Below, one piece after another: positions 1-8,421 of a DNA stretch of 35,575 nt. The stretch's first letter is position 1; every line of letters starts with the position of its first letter. Origin of the DNA: CAZSNT01 sp964607765 (lineage in GTDB: Bacteria > Verrucomicrobiota > Lentisphaeria > Oligosphaerales > JABHEG01); contig CAZSNT010000110.1 of assembly GCA_964607765.1 (NCBI GenBank), positions 1-35,575 of the forward strand. The letters run 5' to 3'. The translations under genes and the position numbers were made by a program. The notes beneath the pieces are model-generated. The model was given only the letters and a program-made list of their open reading frames with translations, was not told where the DNA came from and searched no databases.

Positions 1-35
1 GCCGTGCCTTCGGATAGAGCGGAACGACAAGGACA

Positions 36-55
36 CCCGGCTCGGGAGAGCCGGG
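36..55. repeat. GC-rich perfect hairpin
   Basis: CCCGGCTC (36-43) pairs with GAGCCGGG (48-55) around a GGGA loop. There is no T-tract, so it is not a standard intrinsic terminator. It lies upstream of the promoter at 116-144. It could be a REP-like intergenic element or the end of an upstream transcription unit. No second copy was seen in the window. Confidence 0.55.
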
Positions 56-115
56 CTACGGGGAACGCGCGGATGCCTCACGTAACTGGCCTGTTGCTGC
101 CCCGCCCGTCTGGGC

Positions 116-144
116 TTGTTTTGTCGTCCGCGGCTCCCTATACT
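116..144 (+). promoter_or_regulatory. Sigma-70-like promoter for the large gene at 308
   Basis: TTGTTT (116-121), a 17-nt spacer and TATACT (139-144). Transcription would start near 151 and give a leader of about 157 nt before the SD and ATG at 308. The match supports the downstream start at 308 over the in-frame ATG at 116, which overlaps the -35 box. Confidence 0.6.
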
Positions 145-307
145 AACACGGGTTCCCTGGGGAAGACCGCCCCGTCTGCATTCGTGTCGGCGCCACGGCC
201 GCTGGCTCCTCGGCTTGCGGCTGCTTCCCCGACTGGGGGCCGGGACGTGTCACACTGGTCTGCCGCGGGTGCGTGTCGCTGCGGCACCACGGGGAAAGGG
301 AGAGGAC

Positions 308-3300
308 ATGGCGAGGTACTCGAAGCGGCAGCTGGTGACGGGGATTGTTGCGCTGGTGGCCATCGGCGTGTGTGCAGTGGTTCTGTGGCGCGACTTCCAG
401 CGCAGGCCGTCTGGCTCTCAGAGTGCCGTGTCCCGTCGTTCTGCCCAAACAGGGAAAACAGCCCCGCCCCGTCCCGGGACTCTGTCTCCATCTCCTGCCG
501 TGCAGGTGGAGCACGTGACGAGCCTGTCCGGTGTTTCCCAGATCAGATTCCAGCCTGATCCGCCTTGGGAAGTGGTGGACGTGCTGCAGGAAACGGCGGG
601 CGGCACTGCCGAGTCGATTCTGTCCATGGTCAAGAGGGCGGGAGCCGGGCCGTTGTCCTGGATGCTGGCGCCAGGCCTGGGCACGCGCACCGCCTACACG
701 GTGAAGGTACGGAAGAAGGACAAGCAGAAGGAACTGACGAGTTCCGTTCTGTCGCCGTCCCACCTCTACGACTTCCGTGCGTTGCCGGGCGACGGGGAGG
801 TCAGGCTGAGCTGGAGCGCCTACGAGTGGAAGAGCGAGGACTGGGTGGAGGAGCCTGAGATCGTCATTTCCCGGAAGGTCTACACCGGTGCTCCGCAGCT
901 CGGACCCCGCGGGTTCACACATGGCCCGCCGTTGGCCGAGGTCCATCGCTGTCCGGTGTCCGCGGGCACGTGGACCGACACGTCGGTCGCCAACAGTACG
1001 GTCTATGCCTATGCGCCGTTGATCGAGGGGACGATCCGGGCCACCGCGTCCTCCATCAAACACGGCCCCCACGAGGTGCTTGTGCCGTGCCGTGTCCCAC
1101 TCCCCGCCGATCTGCGTGGCCAGCGGCCCGAGGCCGTGGCCAACCCCGGACCGCGTGGTCCGCTGAAGGTAGGCGTCACGGCGCTCGACAGAGGCAAGGA
1201 CGCACGTGGGTTGAGGCGTGCGGAGACCGAGCTGCGGCGGGCGCTCGGGCGCCTGGCCTGGGTGCAGCTTGTCGAGCGTCAACAGGCAGATGTGCTGTTC
1301 GACGAGCGCACAGTCGGCAGCTTCTCCCAAGCCAGGCGCCCCGGCGTCGGGGCCGCTGCCGCCGGTGTCGCGGTCCCGGGCGTTGGCGAAGCAGTTCCGG
1401 GCGGCGGTGCAACTGCCGTAGATGCGATCCTGCGCTGTACCGTGCGCCTGTATGGCGGCAGGAAGCTGTTGGATGTTTCGTTGATCGATCACCGTAACTC
1501 ATGGCAGCGCCGCATTGCGAGCCAGCCGTGCGCTGGGATGGCGTGGGGACGTTTGGCCGCCGAAGTGGTCCGGGGGCTGGCTGCCGCGTTCCCCGGCTGC
1601 GACGCAGCAGCCGGGAACGACCAGGCTCCCGCGTCCGGGGCGGCGCGGAGCATTGCGATGCTGGGCTTCCGCCCTGCTGCCGCGGCGGCAGGAACGGGTG
1701 TGCCGACCGGCGCCCTGGACGACATGGTCGAGCTGGCGCTGGCGGAACACGAGCGATGGCATGTGGTTGAGCGTCAGAAACTGGACCAGGTGATGAAGGA
1801 GCTCGGGTTGACAGGCGGCAATGCCTCCGGCTCCGCGCTCCGGCTTGGGAAGCTGCTCCAGGCGGATGTGGTCCTGACGGGAACTTACGAGTTGGCGCAG
1901 GGGAAGTTGGCTCTGACGGTCCGGCCGTTGGACGTGAAGACGGGCGTCCAGCTGGGTAGCGTCGAAGTCAGCGGCGCGATGGCCGACATCCAGGGCTTGG
2001 CGGCCCAGCTGGCAGACAGCCTCGCGGAGCTTAGAGCGGACCCCGGCAAGGCGTCGCCCCTGGCGCTGCGGGAAATCGACGCCCAAGCGTCGGCCATGTC
2101 AGCGGACCGGTTGGTGAGAATGAAGCAGAAAGCGTTTGTTAACCCCGAGGATGCGGATGCGCTCGAGCAGGTAGGCAGGGAGTATCAGAACAGGGGGAAC
2201 CTGGAGGAGGCGGTCAACAGCTACCGGCGGGCGATTGAGGTCCGGACGCAGAGGGGGCAGTTCTTCCGATGCCGACCCGCCTGCGAGGCCGTTGACCGGT
2301 GCCTGCGCCGACTGGGGCGCCCTGGGGAACGAGTCACGCTCTGGCAGCAGGCCTTGGCCAGGCAGAGCCAGCAGCCTCCGCAGTCCCGGTTCGGTGTTGT
2401 GTGGCTCGCCGAGGCGCTGCGGGATGCCGGGAAGCCGGACGAGGCCCGGGCCGTGCTGCGCCAGCCTCCGCACTTGGACGAGCGGCAACGGGCGAACGCC
2501 CTCAGTGAGCAGCTCGGTGTGCTGCAGAATCCGTTGGCGAAGTACGTCCAGGCCCCCTGGTGGCAGCCCTGCTCAGGGGGCAATCGGCCTTGGTATGGCG
2601 AGCAGGCGCTGGGCAGCGCCTATGCGGCCGTGATCCGCCTGCTTCCGGAAGCGCAGCCGGAGGAGCGCTGCAACGCTCTGATGCAGATCGTGCAAAGACT
2701 TGTGAGTGACCGGCCTCGCCAGGCGCTGCGTGCGGCCGCGGAGCTGCAGGCCTTGGGCCAGATGGATCTGCGGACCGCCGCCCGCACCGTCAAAGCCGCA
2801 GCGAGGATGAACGACACGCCCGAGTGCAAACGCTGGTTCAAGGTGCTCGTGTCCCGGGAAGAGGCAACAGAGGAGTGCGTCGCGGCCTTCGCCGAGGCAG
2901 CATCACAGCTCTACAAGTGTCGGCTCCGGAAAGCGGCCGAGATGTTGGCGAAGCGTGTTCTTGCGATTGAGGTGACGTCGGCCGCTGCCGAATGGAAACA
3001 GACGCAGATGAAACAGCTGCTGGCAGGCGAGATGCGTGTGGTGAACAGCCGGGACTCGCGGGCTCCTGAGGAGTACCTTGACGAGGCCGTCAGAGCCTAC
3101 GTGAAGGAGGATGGCGGGCGTCGGCTGGGGCAGGACATCTGCGTGCTCACAGAATGGGGTGTTCTGGCTCGTTTGCGGCTGCCGGACCTGAGAGAGGTAT
3201 GGCGGGCTGAACTGGGCTTCCGCAGGCCCTTCCCCCGGCTGGCGAAGTCCGCATCCGGCAGGCGGCTGGACCTGAAGAACCTGAACAACACGATGTGGAT

Positions 3301-4960
3301 TACGGAAGACCTGCTGGTAGTGCCGAACATCCCCGACGGTGTTGTCCACGCGATTGACGTGGGCACGGGGCGCCCCCGGTGGTCCTACACGGCATGGACG
3401 GCCGTGTCTCCGCCAGTCGTGCGTGCCGACCTCGGCTGGGTCAGTGTGGCTGACGCGTTTGGGCGGTTGCTGATGTTGTCATTGGAGGACGGGGCTTTGA
3501 TCCGGACGATCAACGGGCCGCCTGGACTCGAGGACACCTACTGCGAACGGCCGCCGGACTTGAGGGCGTTCCTCGTGCCCCACGCAGACGGCTCGGCGCG
3601 CCAGACGGAGTGGCTTCAGTACACCCGGTCCAGTCAAGGGTTCCAGGAACGCAATTTCGGCTCGTTGCGCAAGGTCGTCCGTTATCGCTCCCGCCCTTTG
3701 GGGGGCTCGCACCGATTCAATATCGATGACCATACCATGCGCGGCGCGGACTCGCCTGCGGTGGCCTCGTCTGACCTGCCCTCGTCTGACTTGCCCGTTG
3801 GGGGCGCGTCCGACGTGTCTGGGGGGGCCTCGTCCGAGATGCCCGGAAGAGCCCCGTCGGGCATACCGCGGGAGGCCAGATCCGACATGCCCGAGGACGC
3901 GCGCGTGTTCATGGACCGGAGCCGGTCAGACGATGCGCGGAGATGGGCTCTCGCGCGAAGTAAGGGGTCCGAGGACGCGCTCGAGTTGGTGCCGTTCCTG
4001 AAGCAGCTGATGAACGATGGCACAGAGCAGATGGGGATCCGGTATTCAGCGTTCTCGTCCCTGGCCACGAACAGTCCAGGAGAGGCGGCAGCATTGATTG
4101 AGACGTTCGTTGCTGACTCCGACCATCCGCTCCGTGCCAGCGCTATCTCGATTCTGAAGATCCACATCACTCGAATGGGCGCCGGCGGCAGGGCCGGCTT
4201 CCGCACGGAGGTGTCGCAGGACGTCGTTAACCCTCTCGTTCGGTTGAGCCGTAATCCGGACAAAGAGGTGCGTCGCTCTGCCATGCTGGCGCTGGTCAAC
4301 TGCCTTGGCAAGGAAGCCCGCCCGTTTGTGGGCGAAATTCTCAAAGACCAGACCGCGCCCGAGAGGGGAACGGTCGCCATGCGCCTGGGAGAGGACGGCG
4401 ACAGGTCGGTTCTGCCTATCCTCAAGTCGTTCATTCGCGAAGACGTGTCCATCAAGAAGCAGGTTGGCGTCCTGCAGGTCTTGTCGCGACTGGGTGACGC
4501 GGACTCGACCCGGAGGCTGGAGGCCGTGATCGACTTCGATGCGGAGCTCAAGCAGGCCCAGGAGGCCATGCAGCGCGGCGTGACCCATGCGGACATACGG
4601 CGGGCGCAGACCACGCTGCAGAAGATCAGTGACTACGGACTCGGCGTGACGGCTGTGCCGTTCCTGCGGGAGATGCTGCCGCTGCTGGACGGCAAGATCG
4701 GCGCATCGGTATGTCGGACGTTGGCGACAATCGATGATCCGGAAATCGTCCCGTTACTGATCGACCTGCTGCCCGTTAAGCAGACGGCAGTCAACGCGGC
4801 GGATTGGCGGATGGGGCCGGGCGACGTGCACGGCGCATCCGCTGCTCTGGAGCAGATTACGGGGTACTCCTGGGGGGTGGATCGTCCACGGTGGGAGCGC
4901 TGGTACCGCGAGAAGCAGAGAGAAGAGGCGAAGTCCCCCTCGGCTGCCGCGGGAACCTGA
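308..4960 (+). CDS. Membrane-anchored multidomain protein (CsgG/TolB-N-like, TPR, propeller, HEAT)
   Basis: A protein of 1550 residues, function unknown. The ATG at 308 follows a purine-rich SD (GGGAGAGGAC) and begins a short basic N-terminus plus one hydrophobic segment (about residues 9-25), so the rest is probably extracytoplasmic. Residues about 285-395 and 446-577 each resemble the CsgG/TolB-N fold used in lipoprotein and PEGA-type surface proteins; both carry a WVQLVERQ or WHVVERQK-type strand. A TPR-like pair follows (about 607-650, YQNRGNLEEAVNSYRRA), then a short propeller-like stretch (about 990-1067, HAIDVGTGRPRWSY). Next comes a degenerate octapeptide linker rich in S, D, P and G (nt 3742-3915). 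The C-terminal third (about 1218-1540) is helical with HEAT-like repeats (EVRRSAMLALVNCLG). It is the first gene after its own promoter, and the next gene is convergent. A scaffold role is inference only. Confidence 0.85.
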   Translation: MARYSKRQLVTGIVALVAIGVCAVVLWRDFQRRPSGSQSAVSRRSAQTGKTAPPRPGTLSPSPAVQVEHVTSLSGVSQIRFQPDPPWEVVDVLQETAGGTAESILSMVKRAGAGPLSWMLAPGLGTRTAYTVKVRKKDKQKELTSSVLSPSHLYDFRALPGDGEVRLSWSAYEWKSEDWVEEPEIVISRKVYTGAPQLGPRGFTHGPPLAEVHRCPVSAGTWTDTSVANSTVYAYAPLIEGTIRATASSIKHGPHEVLVPCRVPLPADLRGQRPEAVANPGPRGPLKVGVTALDRGKDARGLRRAETELRRALGRLAWVQLVERQQADVLFDERTVGSFSQARRPGVGAAAAGVAVPGVGEAVPGGGATAVDAILRCTVRLYGGRKLLDVSLIDHRNSWQRRIASQPCAGMAWGRLAAEVVRGLAAAFPGCDAAAGNDQAPASGAARSIAMLGFRPAAAAAGTGVPTGALDDMVELALAEHERWHVVERQKLDQVMKELGLTGGNASGSALRLGKLLQADVVLTGTYELAQGKLALTVRPLDVKTGVQLGSVEVSGAMADIQGLAAQLADSLAELRADPGKASPLALREIDAQASAMSADRLVRMKQKAFVNPEDADALEQVGREYQNRGNLEEAVNSYRRAIEVRTQRGQFFRCRPACEAVDRCLRRLGRPGERVTLWQQALARQSQQPPQSRFGVVWLAEALRDAGKPDEARAVLRQPPHLDERQRANALSEQLGVLQNPLAKYVQAPWWQPCSGGNRPWYGEQALGSAYAAVIRLLPEAQPEERCNALMQIVQRLVSDRPRQALRAAAELQALGQMDLRTAARTVKAAARMNDTPECKRWFKVLVSREEATEECVAAFAEAASQLYKCRLRKAAEMLAKRVLAIEVTSAAAEWKQTQMKQLLAGEMRVVNSRDSRAPEEYLDEAVRAYVKEDGGRRLGQDICVLTEWGVLARLRLPDLREVWRAELGFRRPFPRLAKSASGRRLDLKNLNNTMWITEDLLVVPNIPDGVVHAIDVGTGRPRWSYTAWTAVSPPVVRADLGWVSVADAFGRLLMLSLEDGALIRTINGPPGLEDTYCERPPDLRAFLVPHADGSARQTEWLQYTRSSQGFQERNFGSLRKVVRYRSRPLGGSHRFNIDDHTMRGADSPAVASSDLPSSDLPVGGASDVSGGASSEMPGRAPSGIPREARSDMPEDARVFMDRSRSDDARRWALARSKGSEDALELVPFLKQLMNDGTEQMGIRYSAFSSLATNSPGEAAALIETFVADSDHPLRASAISILKIHITRMGAGGRAGFRTEVSQDVVNPLVRLSRNPDKEVRRSAMLALVNCLGKEARPFVGEILKDQTAPERGTVAMRLGEDGDRSVLPILKSFIREDVSIKKQVGVLQVLSRLGDADSTRRLEAVIDFDAELKQAQEAMQRGVTHADIRRAQTTLQKISDYGLGVTAVPFLREMLPLLDGKIGASVCRTLATIDDPEIVPLLIDLLPVKQTAVNAADWRMGPGDVHGASAALEQITGYSWGVDRPRWERWYREKQREEAKSPSAAAGT

Positions 4961-4993
4961 GCGGCGGCCTCCTCGGGACTGCCGTCGTAGCAC

Positions 4994-6235
4994 CTACAGC
5001 AGTTCGAGGGGGAGGGCGACTGCGCCGCTGCCCAAAGGAAGCGTGAGGTCGCCCGAGTGGACGACCCAGCCGGTCCGCACCCGATCGCCGTAGTCCTGAC
5101 GGAATCTGCGGATGCCGCGATTCATGCTCGCGCGAGGCGTGGCTGACAGCTTCGCCTCCACGGGGGTCAGCCAGTGCCCGTCCTCGACCACGATGTCGAC
5201 CTCGGCCCCATTCGAAGTGCGCCAGAATGTGAGATCGGGGCGCTGGCCACGGGCGGCGGCTGTCTTGACTATCTCCATGAGCACAGCGGCCTCCATTACC
5301 GCACCCCCGAATGGGCTGAGGGCAAGCTGCTCAGCCGTCGTTATTCCTGCCAGGTGGCAGAGCAGGCCTGTGTCCGTGAAATACACCTTGGGTGTTTTCA
5401 CAAGTCGTTTTCCGACGTTGCGCGAGAATGGTCGCAGCACGACGACTAACCCGGAAGCCTGCAGCAACGAGAGCCATGTCTTGATCGTGTTGACCGCCAC
5501 CCCGAGGTCACGGGCCACGTCGCTCATGTTGAACAGCTGCCCGTTGCGCAGAGCAACGGCTTTGATGAACGCCTGGAACTGAATGAGGTCGCCCACCTGC
5601 CGGAGCTTGCGCACGTCCCGCTCCAGGTACGTCTGCACGTAGCTGCTGAACCACAGACTGCGGCGTCGGTTTGGGTTGAGCGCCAACTCCGGGAAGCCGC
5701 CGGTCAGCAATTGCTCGCAGAAAGCCACCCGGTGGTAGAAGGCATCAGAGCTGGTCTCGCCCACTTCGGAGCCCGTCTCCCACGGCAGGGGGCGCTCGGG
5801 CTCACCAGCCAGCTCCCGCCGGGAGAGCGGGTACAACTGCAGCACGGCACACCGCCCGGCCAGGCTCTCGGACACCTGCTCCATCATCAGCAGGTTCTGC
5901 GACCCCGTCAGGATGTAGTTCCCCATTCGGCTGCGGTCTCTGTCAATCCGCTCCTTGATGTTTGGCAGCAGTTGCGGCGCGTGCTGGATCTCGTCCAGTA
6001 TTACGGGTGGGCGATACACGTCGAGGAAGCCCTGAGGATCACGCCTGGCGAACTCGCGCACGGCCGGGCGCTCAACCGAGACATACCGGAAGCAGTCCCC
6101 GAACCGGCGTTTCAGCAACGTAGTCTTGCCCGTCTGGCGCGGTCCATGCAGCATGACCGCCGGGAACGTTGCTGCCGCCTCGGCCAGGAGTTCGGTCAGA
6201 CCTCGTTGTATGTAGCTGTTCACAGGTGCGCCCAT
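4994..6235 (-). CDS. AAA+ ATPase with DUF4143 C-terminal domain
   Basis: 413 residues, full length for the family. The N-terminal ATPase shows a Walker A GPRQTGKTT (31-39) and a Walker B PVILDEIQ (77-84, D81/E82), with the family-typical LTGSQNLLMM sensor segment after it. The C-terminal part has the DUF4143 signature: YFTDTGLLCHLAG, followed by a restriction-nuclease-like core with E-V-D-I-V and VEAKLS. These orphan ATPases are abundant in bacteria and archaea, and their cellular role is not established. The gene is single, convergent with the gene before it, and separated by an AT-rich operator-like region from the cluster upstream. The SD is weak (AGG just before ATG), giving a short leader of about 19 nt from the predicted promoter. 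Confidence 0.9.
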   Translation of the reverse strand: MGAPVNSYIQRGLTELLAEAAATFPAVMLHGPRQTGKTTLLKRRFGDCFRYVSVERPAVREFARRDPQGFLDVYRPPVILDEIQHAPQLLPNIKERIDRDRSRMGNYILTGSQNLLMMEQVSESLAGRCAVLQLYPLSRRELAGEPERPLPWETGSEVGETSSDAFYHRVAFCEQLLTGGFPELALNPNRRRSLWFSSYVQTYLERDVRKLRQVGDLIQFQAFIKAVALRNGQLFNMSDVARDLGVAVNTIKTWLSLLQASGLVVVLRPFSRNVGKRLVKTPKVYFTDTGLLCHLAGITTAEQLALSPFGGAVMEAAVLMEIVKTAAARGQRPDLTFWRTSNGAEVDIVVEDGHWLTPVEAKLSATPRASMNRGIRRFRQDYGDRVRTGWVVHSGDLTLPLGSGAVALPLELL

Positions 6236-6260
6236 GCCTGACGTCTGTATTGCTACTGCA

Positions 6261-6289
6261 AAGATACATGGTAGCGAACGGATTTACAA
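6261..6289 (-). promoter_or_regulatory. Promoter for the AAA+/DUF4143 gene
   Basis: On the minus strand TTGTAA (plus 6284-6289), a 17-nt spacer and TATCTT (plus 6261-6266). The predicted start near 6254 gives a leader of about 19 nt. The tandem palindromes at 6291-6324 lie directly upstream of the -35 box. Confidence 0.5.
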
Positions 6290-6290
6290 C

Positions 6291-6324
6291 CATGCAATAT
6301 TGCATGCCAAATGCAATATTGCAT
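6291..6324. promoter_or_regulatory. Tandem perfect palindromes, probable operator
   Basis: CATGCAATATTGCATG (6291-6306) is a perfect 16-bp palindrome. ATGCAATATTGCAT (6311-6324) is a perfect 14-bp palindrome sharing the same core, with centres 19 bp apart. A degenerate third copy may exist near 6346-6359. They stand out as AT-rich in GC-rich DNA and sit just upstream of the ATPase promoter. This looks like a binding site for a dimeric regulator bound as two dimers nearly two helical turns apart. No regulator is encoded next to it. Confidence 0.65.
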
Positions 6325-6411
6325 GGTAATATAGGTAGTTGAAACCATGGAATAATGCAGTCAGGAGGCGGTGGGGGTGGAGTTCGCGCTGTTTCCGCGG
6401 TGTCCTCGGCG

Positions 6412-7410
6412 TTACCCGTCGTTCTCTTCGATGAACGTCAGCAGGTCCTCGATCTGGGTGAACGCGAGGCAGACAACCGTGTCCGCACCGCCGTAGTAGA
6501 TGGCCAGTCTGCCGGTGGCTGCATCCGCCAGGGCCGCGCACGGGAAGGCGACGTTGGGTACATCGCCCACGCACTCGTAGAGCGTCTGCGGGGAGAGGAT
6601 ATAGGGATTGGCCCGGCGGATGACCTTCCAGGGCTCGTCCAGGTCGAGGAGGGCTGCGCCGAAGCTGTAGACGAATCCGTTGCAGGACGTCAGCACGCCG
6701 TGATAGATCAGCAGCCAACCTTCCGTGGTCTCGATGGGGATTGGGCCGGCGCCGATTTTGGTCGATTCCCAGCCGCACTTCGTCTCCATCACGTGCCGGT
6801 GGCGTCCCCAGTAGCACAGATCAGGGCTCTCGCTGTAGAAAATGTCACCGAACGGCGTGTGACCGTTGTCGCTCGGGCGGCTCAGCATGGCGTAGTTACT
6901 GCCGATCTTGCGCGGGAACATCACACCATTGCGGTTGAAAGGCAGGAACGCGTTCTCCAACTGGTGGAATGTGCGGAAGTCCTGTGTCCACGCCATGCCG
7001 ATCGTGGGGCCGTGGTAGCCGTTGCACCAGGTGACGATGTAACGGTCCTCGATCCAGCACACACGCGGGTCGTAGCCGTAGTTGAACTCGGCCAATTCCG
7101 GTTCGTCCGTCACGAACCGGATCGGCGCCGGGTCAAGCTCCCAGTTGACCGCGTCGTCACTGCGGCCGGCGTGCAACTGCATGCGCCGGGCTCGATCGTC
7201 CACCCTGAACACACCGGCGAACGCGCCGTCGTGCGGCACGACCGCGCTGTTGAAGATACTGTTGGCGCACGGGATGAGGTCGCGTGGAATGACCGGGTTC
7301 CCCGAGAATCGCCAACACACGTCAGTGGATCCGTCAGGGCGCGGTTCCCATGGGATGTTGGGCAGGTCCGGACCGATAATCAGGCGCTTGGCAGGGGGTA
7401 CGCTGGACAT
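6412..7410 (-). CDS. GH130-like glycosidase/phosphorylase
   Basis: 332 residues, the usual size for GH130 five-bladed propeller enzymes, which phosphorolyse or hydrolyse beta-mannosides. The start has GGGAG about 9 nt upstream. Family-type motifs in order: FSGNPVIPR (35-43), NYGYDPRV with Asp114 in the DPR position of the proposed general acid, VMFPRKIG, KIGAGPIPIETTEGWLLIYHG, and the late LSPQTLYECVGDVPNVAFP and IYYGGADTVVCLA blade motifs. There is no signal peptide, so it is cytoplasmic and suited to phosphorolysis of imported oligosaccharides. It is the last gene of the minus-strand cluster containing the oxidoreductase-DUF1080 fusion. The exact linkage and whether it is a phosphorylase or hydrolase are undetermined. 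Confidence 0.88.
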   Translation of the reverse strand: MSSVPPAKRLIIGPDLPNIPWEPRPDGSTDVCWRFSGNPVIPRDLIPCANSIFNSAVVPHDGAFAGVFRVDDRARRMQLHAGRSDDAVNWELDPAPIRFVTDEPELAEFNYGYDPRVCWIEDRYIVTWCNGYHGPTIGMAWTQDFRTFHQLENAFLPFNRNGVMFPRKIGSNYAMLSRPSDNGHTPFGDIFYSESPDLCYWGRHRHVMETKCGWESTKIGAGPIPIETTEGWLLIYHGVLTSCNGFVYSFGAALLDLDEPWKVIRRANPYILSPQTLYECVGDVPNVAFPCAALADAATGRLAIYYGGADTVVCLAFTQIEDLLTFIEENDG

Positions 7411-7596
7411 GGTGTCTTCTCCCTCATCGTCGTTCCTCGGGGATGCCGGTGAACGATAGCGGCGACGGTAGCGGCGGTGGACGATGGGGGCTCACACGCG
7501 TTGTCCGTTCTCGTCGCCGACATCGTCAGCCGACCCCTGTTCCCACATTGGTCTGGCCGGCACCTTCGCGATCTCTCTGTCCATGGACCGGTGCGG
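7411..7596. other. Intergenic spacer, nothing clear
   Basis: 186 nt between the lectin-fold gene and the GH130-like gene, both on the minus strand. It holds the GH130 SD at its left end and a GGC/GAC-rich stretch near 7455-7490. No convincing promoter or terminator was recognised. Confidence 0.4.
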
Positions 7597-8340
7597 CTAA
7601 GGCGCCCTGCCGAAGAATGCCGACTCGGTCGTCGTCTCACTCGGAGCCCAGATCTTGACATTGTCCACACGCCCCGAGTCATCGAATGACCCGAAGCCGA
7701 TCAGGCCCTGTTTGAACGTTGTGTCGGTGGCTGTCATGATCGGGGTGGTGAGGTCATCGAAAAAGACGCGGATTGTGCCGGTGTCTACGTTACGCTCAAG
7801 ACGGACGTGGTGCCAGACATCTCGTCCCCACTTCACGCCCTTGGTGGTCTTCTCCGAGATTCTGGTGCGCGGCTTGTCGTTCACAATAAAGATGTTGTGC
7901 GCGTGTTTGTCTGTTCTCGTGGCAATGTGCGTGTAGTAGAACTTGCTGGGGTCGGTAAACCCGAAGAACAGGCACATGTCGCGGTGTCCGTACTCCTTAC
8001 CCGTCTGGAGCAGGTCTGCCTCGAGCACAAAGCTGCCGAACGAGCGGCTGGCGAGCAGTGCTATCGTCCGGGGCGACCGCACCTTGGGGCTGTACTTGCT
8101 CTTCTGGCCGAACTCGAGGCATCCGCCCTCGGTCAGTGCGGACCACTTCCACTGGGTCGGTGTGGAGAACTCGAACTCGGCGAGTGCATCTCTCGAATCG
8201 AAGCTCTGTTCGCACACCAGCGCGTAGCCCTCGGGCACGTTCGACTTGCGTTTGTCGGGCGCGGTATCGGTTCCGTCCTGGGCCGTTACGGCGCAGACCC
8301 AAAGCGTGGCGGCCAGCAGACCCAGATAGGTCTTGTGCAT
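7597..8340 (-). CDS. Secreted concanavalin A-like (LamG/DUF1080-like) protein
   Basis: 247 residues from the ATG at 8340, chosen because AAGGGG lies 9 nt upstream; an in-frame ATG at 8349 touches the SD and one at 8397 lacks one. Residues 1-21 are a signal peptide (MHKTYLGLLAATLWVCAVTAQ). The mature part is a single beta-sandwich: a FEFSTPTQWKWSAL opening, alternating strands (FGSFVLEADLL), a WHHVRLER strand and the closing FGSFDDSGRVDNVKIWAP. This resembles the jelly-roll domains annotated as LamG, GH16-like or DUF1080. No catalytic residues can be assigned, so it may bind sugar or be a divergent 3-keto-glycoside lyase/hydrolase. It lies 81 nt downstream of the fusion gene and is probably co-transcribed with it. 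Confidence 0.8.
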   Translation of the reverse strand: MHKTYLGLLAATLWVCAVTAQDGTDTAPDKRKSNVPEGYALVCEQSFDSRDALAEFEFSTPTQWKWSALTEGGCLEFGQKSKYSPKVRSPRTIALLASRSFGSFVLEADLLQTGKEYGHRDMCLFFGFTDPSKFYYTHIATRTDKHAHNIFIVNDKPRTRISEKTTKGVKWGRDVWHHVRLERNVDTGTIRVFFDDLTTPIMTATDTTFKQGLIGFGSFDDSGRVDNVKIWAPSETTTESAFFGRAP

Positions 8341-8421
8341 AGCGTGCATCCCCTTCTCAGATGTAAACGGGTGGACTGAATGCTGAGACAGCCTCACATC
8401 GCCGCGGCCGGCTGACCGCTG

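Noticed and set aside
116..307. Upstream in-frame ATG at 116 as start of the large gene
   Set aside because: It overlaps the -35 box of a good promoter, has no SD, and adds 64 residues of low-quality sequence before a clear N-terminal membrane segment at 308.
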